DNA from: SZUA-186 sp041552135
GTDB lineage: Bacteria > Pseudomonadota > Gammaproteobacteria > UBA9214
Assembly (NCBI GenBank): GCA_041552135.1
Contig: JBFELL010000034.1
Span: 1 to 20,724, forward strand
Reading direction: 5' to 3'
DNA length: 20,724 nt
The position numbers were made by a program, and so were the translations under genes. This document shows, piece after piece, positions 14,968-20,724 of this stretch (position 1 is its first letter; each line of letters starts with the position of its first letter). The notes below the pieces were generated by a model. That model was given only the letters and a program-made list of their open reading frames with translations. It ran no database searches and was not told where the DNA came from.

Positions 14968-15029
14968 GCGGCTTCAGCCGCGAGCGGGGCCAGTACGACC
15001 CTCCGATCGCGTGTCCCTTCACCCCTGCG
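14968..15029. repeat. REP-like dispersed repeat, copy 2, between the two VWA genes
   Basis: GCGGCTTCAGCCGCGAGCGG (perfect GCGGCT/AGCCGC palindrome) followed by CCGATCGCG and TTCACCCCTGCG; matches copy 1 at 3810-3872. A 10-base piece, CCGCGAGCGG, recurs at 15050-15059 just before the next start codon. The repeat lengthens the gap between the VWA genes to 135 bases and may be a transcript-processing or attenuation site. Confidence 0.55.
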
Positions 15030-15065
15030 CTCTTGCCGCCTTGATGCAACCGCGAGCGGCCGGCC

Positions 15066-16079
15066 ATGAACAGCCGCAGGCGCCGCAGCATCGACATATT
15101 CAACCTGTCCTTTCTGGACGTGGTGTCCTGCGGCTTCGGCGCCATCATCCTGCTGCTGGTCATCGTCAAGGTCTCCGAACCGCATGTGATCGAGCAGCTG
15201 GCGGTCGACCTGACCGGGCTGGTGGCGCGGCTGGAGGCCGAACTGCACGTGCTGCGCGGTGACACGACCGTGCTGAACCGTGAATTGACCGATAAACAGG
15301 AGCAGCTCTCCGAGAGCCGGCAGAAGCTGGCGCGTCTCAAGGGCGATCTTTCCTCCGTCAGGGGGCGTTACGCCACGACCCGCAACGAGCACGAGGCCCA
15401 GACCATTATCGCGAAGCAGCTTGCCTCCGCCCGCCAGGAACTCACCGAGGAGATGCGGCGTGTGCTCGGCGCGGGCTACGAGCGCCGGCACGCGAAAAGC
15501 ACCATCGGCGGTGTGCCCGTGGACAGCGAGTATGTGATATTTATCATCGACACCTCCGGCTCCATGCAGCAGAATGCCTGGTCGCTGGTGCTCAGGAAGG
15601 TCACCGAGGTGCTCGATATCTACCCGCAGGTCAAGGGTATCCAGGTGATGAACGACATGGGCGACTACATGTTCACCCGGTACAAGGGGCGCTGGATTCC
15701 CGACACCCCGGCGCGGCGCAAGGCCATCATCAGCCGGCTGGCTGGCTGGCAGCCGTTCTCGAACTCCAGTCCCGTGGAGGGTATCGAGGCGGCCATCCGG
15801 CGTTTCCATGCCAGTGACAAGCGCATCAGCCTGTACGTCTTCGGTGATGATTTCGCCCGTGGCTCGATACAGACGGTCATCGATACCGTGGACAGCCTCA
15901 ACCGCGCCGACAGGTCGGGTAGACGGCGGGTACGGATCCATGCCGTGGGATTTCCCGTACTGTTCGGCCAGGGCCAGGGGCTCTCGGTCAATGTCCGGCG
16001 CTATGCGGCACTCATGCGCAAGCTGGCGGAGACCAATAACGGCAGCTTTGTCGGGTTGAACAGCACTGCCAGGCGCTGA
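15066..16079 (+). CDS. VWA-domain protein with stator-like N-terminal helix (second of pair)
   Basis: The 337-residue protein begins with a strongly basic tip (MNSRRRRS) and a helix at about 13-35 with SFLDVVSCGFGAIILL and Asp18, nearly identical in pattern to the preceding VWA protein. Residues 45-132 are coiled coil. The VWA domain at about 154-335 has DTSGS (162-166) and an acidic loop FGDDF (259-263); the third MIDAS position is Ser (SNSS, 232-235) rather than Thr. Beyond the helix the two VWA proteins differ a great deal, so they are old paralogues, perhaps forming a heterodimer in the channel. No clear ribosome binding site is seen (GAGCGG only). Last gene of the cluster. Confidence 0.85.
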   Translation: MNSRRRRSIDIFNLSFLDVVSCGFGAIILLLVIVKVSEPHVIEQLAVDLTGLVARLEAELHVLRGDTTVLNRELTDKQEQLSESRQKLARLKGDLSSVRGRYATTRNEHEAQTIIAKQLASARQELTEEMRRVLGAGYERRHAKSTIGGVPVDSEYVIFIIDTSGSMQQNAWSLVLRKVTEVLDIYPQVKGIQVMNDMGDYMFTRYKGRWIPDTPARRKAIISRLAGWQPFSNSSPVEGIEAAIRRFHASDKRISLYVFGDDFARGSIQTVIDTVDSLNRADRSGRRRVRIHAVGFPVLFGQGQGLSVNVRRYAALMRKLAETNNGSFVGLNSTARR

Positions 16080-16089
16080 CGACGGCGGG

Positions 16090-16117
16090 ATGACAGCGGC
16101 GCCAACTCGGGTAAAAT
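16090..16117 (+). promoter_or_regulatory. sigma70-like promoter before the DUF481 gene
   Basis: ATGACA (16090-16095, five of six matches to TTGACA) and TAAAAT (16112-16117, five of six to TATAAT) are separated by 16 bases. It begins 11 bases after the end of the VWA cluster and would give a leader of about 50 bases. This is the best promoter match in the window and separates the DUF481/MscK pair from the cluster. Confidence 0.6.
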
Positions 16118-16174
16118 GGCAACCCCGGGCACCATCCCCGATAACGACAAGTTTCAAACGAGGAGACCATCGAA

Positions 16175-17233
16175 ATGCGCACCATACCGATTCGATTCAC
16201 CCGTGCCTGCCTTGTAGCGATGTTCCTGACCGTTGTACTTGCCGGTCCAGTAACAGCCGATGAACTGCTGATGCGCGACGGCTCCAGGATCCTTGGCACC
16301 ATTGTCAAGAAAGACAACGGCGTGCTCGAGTTCAAGACGAGCTATGCCGGCGTGATCAAGGTCAAGTGGGCCGAAATCGAGGAGGTCAGGGCCGACGAGC
16401 CGTTCAGGGTGATGCTGCAGAATGATGAAATCGTCATGACCACCGCCATCAGGAACACCGACGACGTTGTTACCCTGGAAACCGGCACGCCGGATGCCCC
16501 GGCGCCGGTTGAGCTCGCGCAGACCGAGGTCGCCTATATCAAGCCGGAAGACTGGCGGCTCGGCAAGGGCTATAAACTCACAGGCCGCGCCAACTTCGCC
16601 TTCGAGAGCAATCGTGGCAATACCGATACGGATGAACTTGAGTTCGATGCCGACCTGACCTACCGGCGCCTGAAGGATCGCTTTGTTGCCTTTGCCGAGC
16701 TGGAAAGGGACAGGGACAATGAAAGGAAAAAAGACGTGACGACCGCAGACAACTGGAAGCTCAGTACCCGTTATCACCGCTTCATTACCAAGAAGTGGTT
16801 CTATGGCGGTGTTCTGGCTGCGGATGCCGATGACAAGGCCGATCGGGAGTTGCGCCTCGTTGCCGGCCCGCTGGTGGGTTACCAGTTCTTCGAGAGTCGT
16901 CCCATGAACCTCAGGACAGAGCTGGCCATCACTCGTGTTCACGAGGAATTCAAGAACGAGAGCGATAACAACTATACCGCGGCAGGCTGGGGTATCAATT
17001 TCGACAAATACTTATTCGACGAGTTCATGCAGTTCTATCACCGGCAGAACGGCCTGATGAGTTTCGATGACTACAGTGACATCGTCTGGGATACCTGGAC
17101 TGGCTTGCGTTTCCCGCTGGTGTACGGTTTCGTTGCGAGCACCGAGGTGCAGACCGAGTATGACGGCGGTGCCGCCAAGGAGGCCGACGACCTCGACACA
17201 ACCTACCTGCTGAAGCTTGGCTACGCGTGGTAA
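16175..17233 (+). CDS. DUF481 (YdiY-like) outer-membrane beta-barrel protein
   Basis: The 352-residue protein has a signal peptide (1-28, ending PVTA before DELL). Residues 29-125 form a small beta domain (LLMRDGSRILGTIVKKDNGVLEF and repeats of it), often found before DUF481. From about 135 to the end there are alternating amphipathic strands of an outer-membrane barrel: GYKLTGRANFAFESNRGNTD, YRRLKDRFVAFAELERDR, KLSTRYHRFITKKWFYGG, LRLVAGPLVGYQFF. The C-terminus (LLKLGYAW) ends with an aromatic residue as barrel proteins do. Family members are described as salt- or acid-induced; the function is not established. GAGGAG lies 10 bases before ATG. MscK follows 7 bases downstream. Confidence 0.85.
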   Translation: MRTIPIRFTRACLVAMFLTVVLAGPVTADELLMRDGSRILGTIVKKDNGVLEFKTSYAGVIKVKWAEIEEVRADEPFRVMLQNDEIVMTTAIRNTDDVVTLETGTPDAPAPVELAQTEVAYIKPEDWRLGKGYKLTGRANFAFESNRGNTDTDELEFDADLTYRRLKDRFVAFAELERDRDNERKKDVTTADNWKLSTRYHRFITKKWFYGGVLAADADDKADRELRLVAGPLVGYQFFESRPMNLRTELAITRVHEEFKNESDNNYTAAGWGINFDKYLFDEFMQFYHRQNGLMSFDDYSDIVWDTWTGLRFPLVYGFVASTEVQTEYDGGAAKEADDLDTTYLLKLGYAW

Positions 17234-17240
17234 TTCACGG

Positions 17241-20200
17241 ATGAGGGCTGCCAGCCACGGTAGTCCTGCGGGTACGCTATTCGCACTACTGGTATGTGCC
17301 TTGCTGTCCCTGGGGGATGTCAGGGTAGCCGTGTCCGCCGAGACGGCCGGCGCCCTCAAGGAGCCGGTAACGGCCGATGCCCTCAAGGCAAAGATCAAGG
17401 AGGCCGGCGATTCCGCCGAGCTTGAGGACACGGTCCGCAACAAACTGGTCGAGCGATTGCGCAGGGCGCTGAACTTCATCGAGACGGCCCGTGCAAATAT
17501 CGCCACGACCGAAGACTACCGCAAGGCCAGGGACACGGCGCCGGCGGAGACCCAGCGACTCAGGAACAGGCTGGAATCCGTGCAGAAGACCGCTGCCGAT
17601 GTCGAAGTCAAGGTCAGGGAAGATTCACCGCTCGAGGCCATCAACCAGGAACTGATATCCGAGAAGGCCAATCTCGCGGCCGTCAGCGCCAAGCTGACGC
17701 AGCTCGAAACCGAACTTACGAGTCAGTCAGACCGCCCGTCGAAGGCACGCAACCGCATCAGTGAAATCAAGCTGCGCCTGGAGCAGCTTGCCGCAGCTGA
17801 TAAGGAAACCCTGCCGGAGCCCGAGATGCCGCGCCTGGCCGAGGCACGCAGCCTGTCACTCGAGGCGGAAAAATATGCCCTGGATACGGAAATCCAGATG
17901 CTGGACCAGGAGTTGCTCAGTCACCAGGCCCGCAACGAGCTGCTGCAGGCACAGCGTGACTACAATGCCAGCAGCCTCGAAAGGATACAGCAGCGCGTCA
18001 GCCTCCTGGAAAGCCTGCTGAGCAGCCGGCGGGTGGCGGAGGCGGAGCAGGCAAAGACCGAGGCGCAGGCAGCAGAGCGTGAACTCGAGGGTAAACACCC
18101 CCTGCTGCAGGAGCTGGCCAGCCAGAACACCGAACTGGGACAGAAGATTTCCCGGTTTGCCCAGGTGCTGGACGAGGTCAGTGCCGAGGATGACATGGCG
18201 AGACGGCAGGCCAGGAAGGTTGCTGATGACTACAGAAAGACACGCCAGAGACTCGAGATTGCCGGACTGAGCGAAGAGCTTGGGGAGGTGATGCTCAGGC
18301 ACCGCCGCCTGCTGCCCAGCCAGCGCGAGTTCATGCGCGAGGCCGAGCAACTCCAGGATGACATCTCGGAGGCCAGCCTCAGACAGATCCAGTTCGAGGA
18401 AGAACTGCGGAATATTCGCAATACTGACGCCTACATCGACGATCTCACTGCCGGGCTGGATGCCGCCGAGGTTGACGCGATTCGTGATGACCTGGCGGTC
18501 CTGGTGCAGAACAGGACGTCGCTGCTGGAGAAAGCGATTCAGACCGATCGCGACTACCTGACGGCCCTCGGGGAGCTCGACTTTGCCCGCGATCAGTTCA
18601 GCGAAGCGGTCAGGACCTACGAGGCATTCCTGTCGGAACGTCTGCTCTGGGTGCGCAGTGCCGGTCTGCTCGGCGTTGCCTCGCTGCAAGGGATTCCTGA
18701 AGACATCCTGCATCTCCTGGCACCGTCCAACTGGCTTGGCGTGCTCACTGATCTGATGATTCCGACCTGGGCGACGCCGGTACTCGCGGTTGCAGTGCTG
18801 ATTGCGCTGCTGTTCGTTTTCCGCCACCAGCGGGTATACCGCAGGCTGCTGGTGACCGGTCGTGAGGTCGGCAGACCGGTCTCGGATCGCTTCCAGTACA
18901 CCCTGCAGGCCCTGGGCTACAGCGTGGCTATCGCCGCGGTCTGGCCCCTCCTGCTGGTTGCGATCGCTCTGCAGCTGGCCCTGCCACCGGACGCGACGCT
19001 GTTCTCAAGGGCCGTCTCGCAGGGATTGCTGTGGCTCGCGCCGACGTTCTTCTTCCTGCAGGTCTTCAGGGTGGTCTGCCTGAAGGGCGGGCTGGCCGAA
19101 GTGCATTTTCGCTGGTCGCGACACAGCCTGTCGATACTTCAGCGGGAGTTTGTCCGGCTGATGATGTTCTACCTGCCGGCCGGTTTTGTCGTCGTGACGC
19201 TGGTGAACTTCGACGCGGCGGCCCTGGCCGGCGCAGTGGGTCGCGTTGCCATTATCGTCGCCCAGCTGGCGCTTGCCGTGTTTTTCTACCACGTGTTCGA
19301 GCCGAAAAACGGTGCCCTCAAGTGGTACTTCACCCGGCACAAGCACACGCTGCTTTACCGCATGCGCCATCTCTGGTTCGTGCTGTCCCTGTCATTGCCG
19401 GCAATCTTCGTGGTGCTGTCGGTGTTCGGTTTCCTCTACACGGCCGGCACCCTGACCGCCAGCCTCGCGAGGACCCTGTGGCTGGTCATCTCGCTCGTTA
19501 TCGTTCACCAGCTGGTCGTGCGCTGGCTGCTGCTTGCACAGCGGCGCCTTGCCTACAAGGCGGCCCTCGAACGGCAGGGGGCTGAACGTGCTGCAAAACT
19601 GTCCCGCGAGGCTGCAACCGCCGCCAGCGAGGTCGACACGGAACACATGGAATTGCCGGAAATCGACCTGGTCAGCCTGAGCACGGAAAGCCGCAAGCTT
19701 CTCAACCTGGCCATGATCATCGCCGGCGCGGTCGGACTGTACCTTATCTGGTCAAGCGTGCTGCCGGCACTCGGCATCCTGGACGAGGTCACCCTGTGGC
19801 ACCACCTGGGGGTCGCGGACGGTGAGGAGAAGCTCTTGCCCGTGACCCTGGCAGATCTTGGCATGGCGATCCTGATTCTGGGCATCGTGGTGCTTGCGAC
19901 CAGGCAATTCCCCGCCTTCCTGGAAATGGTCCTGCTGCAGCGGCTGAGAATTACCGCCGGTGCACGCTACACGGCCAAGACCCTTTCCCGCTACATCATC
20001 ATTGCCACTGGTGTTATCGTCGTCGCCTCGATGCTGGGTGGCAGCTGGTCGAAGATCCAGTGGCTGGTGGCCGCGCTCGGTGTCGGTATCGGCTTCGGTC
20101 TGCAGGAGATCGTCGCCAATTTCATCTGCGGTCTTATTATCCTGTTCGAGCGACCGATCCGCGTCGGTGACCGGGTGAAGGTCGGTGAGGTCGAGGGCTT

Positions 20201-20672
20201 CGTCACACGTATCCAGATCCGTGCAACGACCATCCAGACGCTGGATCGCTCGGAACTGCTGGTGCCTAACAAGGAGTTCATTACCAGCCACCTGCTGAAT
20301 ATGTCACTCACCGATAACATCAACCGCATCATGGTCTCGGTGGGTGTTGCCTACGGCAGCGACGTCCGCCAGGCCATGGACCTCATGCACCAGGCGGCCA
20401 GGGAGAACGCACGGGTGCTCGAGGAGCCGCAGCCGCTTGTAAGCTTCGAGCAGTTCGGTGACAACTCGCTGGTGCTGAACCTGCGCTGTTTCCTGGATTC
20501 ACTGGAATTCCGCCTGGCTACTATCAGTGAATTGCATACGGCCATCAACGACAAGCTCAACGCGGCCGGTATCGTGATTGCCTTCCCGCAGCGTGATGTC
20601 CACCTGGATACACTCGCCCCGCTGGATATCCGCATACAGGATGACAGGCCCCGGACGGAGGGTGCCAGTTGA
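17241..20672 (+). CDS. MscK/KefA-type mechanosensitive ion channel
   Basis: The 1143-residue protein has a signal peptide (about 1-33, ending AVSA before ETAG), a long periplasmic coiled-coil region (about 40-490) and about eleven membrane helices starting near residue 511. The last is the MscS pore helix (about 942-972): VAALGVGIGFGLQEIVANF followed by ICGLIILFERP. The MscS beta domain and C-terminal alpha/beta domain follow (GDRVKVGEVEGFVTRIQIR, LVPNKEFIT). Length and helix count match MscK/KefA and YjeP-like channels, which open on membrane tension at low osmolarity. An in-frame TTG at 17217 lies inside the preceding gene; the ATG at 17241 gives a good signal peptide but has no clear ribosome binding site, suggesting coupling to DUF481 translation. 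Confidence 0.9.
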   Translation: MRAASHGSPAGTLFALLVCALLSLGDVRVAVSAETAGALKEPVTADALKAKIKEAGDSAELEDTVRNKLVERLRRALNFIETARANIATTEDYRKARDTAPAETQRLRNRLESVQKTAADVEVKVREDSPLEAINQELISEKANLAAVSAKLTQLETELTSQSDRPSKARNRISEIKLRLEQLAAADKETLPEPEMPRLAEARSLSLEAEKYALDTEIQMLDQELLSHQARNELLQAQRDYNASSLERIQQRVSLLESLLSSRRVAEAEQAKTEAQAAERELEGKHPLLQELASQNTELGQKISRFAQVLDEVSAEDDMARRQARKVADDYRKTRQRLEIAGLSEELGEVMLRHRRLLPSQREFMREAEQLQDDISEASLRQIQFEEELRNIRNTDAYIDDLTAGLDAAEVDAIRDDLAVLVQNRTSLLEKAIQTDRDYLTALGELDFARDQFSEAVRTYEAFLSERLLWVRSAGLLGVASLQGIPEDILHLLAPSNWLGVLTDLMIPTWATPVLAVAVLIALLFVFRHQRVYRRLLVTGREVGRPVSDRFQYTLQALGYSVAIAAVWPLLLVAIALQLALPPDATLFSRAVSQGLLWLAPTFFFLQVFRVVCLKGGLAEVHFRWSRHSLSILQREFVRLMMFYLPAGFVVVTLVNFDAAALAGAVGRVAIIVAQLALAVFFYHVFEPKNGALKWYFTRHKHTLLYRMRHLWFVLSLSLPAIFVVLSVFGFLYTAGTLTASLARTLWLVISLVIVHQLVVRWLLLAQRRLAYKAALERQGAERAAKLSREAATAASEVDTEHMELPEIDLVSLSTESRKLLNLAMIIAGAVGLYLIWSSVLPALGILDEVTLWHHLGVADGEEKLLPVTLADLGMAILILGIVVLATRQFPAFLEMVLLQRLRITAGARYTAKTLSRYIIIATGVIVVASMLGGSWSKIQWLVAALGVGIGFGLQEIVANFICGLIILFERPIRVGDRVKVGEVEGFVTRIQIRATTIQTLDRSELLVPNKEFITSHLLNMSLTDNINRIMVSVGVAYGSDVRQAMDLMHQAARENARVLEEPQPLVSFEQFGDNSLVLNLRCFLDSLEFRLATISELHTAINDKLNAAGIVIAFPQRDVHLDTLAPLDIRIQDDRPRTEGAS

Positions 20673-20683
20673 TCTGTTTGTTC

Positions 20684-20711
20684 ACCGCAAAGGCGCAAAG
20701 GACGCAAGGAC
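20684..20711. repeat. short CGCAAAG-type tandem repeat
   Basis: ACCGCAAAGGCGCAAAGGAC followed by GCAAGGA forms three near-copies of CGCAAAGG. Sequences of this kind are common intergenic repeats in many proteobacteria. It lies 12 bases after the channel gene and the window ends soon after. Confidence 0.5.
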
Positions 20712-20724
20712 TTTATGTATAGGC

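Noticed and set aside
13793..15340. Long open frame (515 codons) on the minus strand, antisense to the VWA gene
   Set aside because: Product is Ser/Arg-rich low-complexity sequence with no domain; it exists because of high GC codon bias in the real gene on the other strand.
14958..16157. Minus-strand open frame of 399 codons antisense to the second VWA gene
   Set aside because: The plus-strand VWA reading is unambiguous; the antisense product is His/Gly/Asp-rich without domains.

Overview
The window looks like chromosomal DNA from a GC-rich gammaproteobacterium, probably a sulfur oxidiser. The evidence is a secreted Gly/Tyr/Pro-rich repeat protein resembling sulfur globule proteins next to an exported DsrE-like protein, strong AGGAG-type ribosome binding sites, many exported small proteins, and short intergenic palindromes of kinds that are common in gammaproteobacteria. 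No tRNA, rRNA, CRISPR array, insertion sequence or phage gene was seen. The taxonomic placement is inference.

Left part (1-6577), mostly single genes with their own signals: an HPF/RaiA ribosome-hibernation protein with a cold-shock-like C-terminal domain (257-826); a 676-base gene-free stretch with several perfect inverted repeats that ends in a textbook plus-strand terminator (1441-1472) with no obvious gene to terminate, so possibly a small RNA; an exported alpha/beta hydrolase (minus strand) divergent from an AI-2E/PerM-family transporter; an exported DsrE-like protein convergent with the sulfur-globule-like repeat protein; a small acidic protein of unknown function; a DUF2845 protein; and an exported beta-rich protein of unknown function.

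Central part (6787-16079): nine plus-strand genes in tight succession, read here as one envelope-spanning system. In order: an exported Gly-rich protein, a lipoprotein, a membrane-anchored TPR protein with a PEGA-like C-terminus, an 801-residue protein with an FHA-like N-terminus, one membrane helix, about five PEGA repeats and a formylglycine-generating-enzyme-like domain without catalytic cysteines, a 75-residue exported peptide, a MotA/TolQ/ExbB-type proton channel subunit, and two paralogous VWA proteins. Both VWA proteins start with an almost identical helix (SFLD..xCGFGA), are followed by a coiled coil, and carry a metal-binding MIDAS motif. The helix places an Asp where MotB/TolR/ExbD carry the proton-binding Asp. 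I propose a proton-driven stator-like machine in which VWA domains replace the usual peptidoglycan-binding or TonB-linked domain. This is the most interesting content of the window.

Right part (16090-20672): a good sigma70-like promoter follows the cluster and would drive a DUF481 outer-membrane beta-barrel protein and a 1143-residue MscK/KefA-type mechanosensitive channel 7 bases downstream, apparently a two-gene envelope or osmotic stress operon. The last 50 bases hold a short CGCAAAG-type tandem repeat. REP-like palindromes sit at 3810-3872 and 14968-15029, the second one inside the VWA gene pair.
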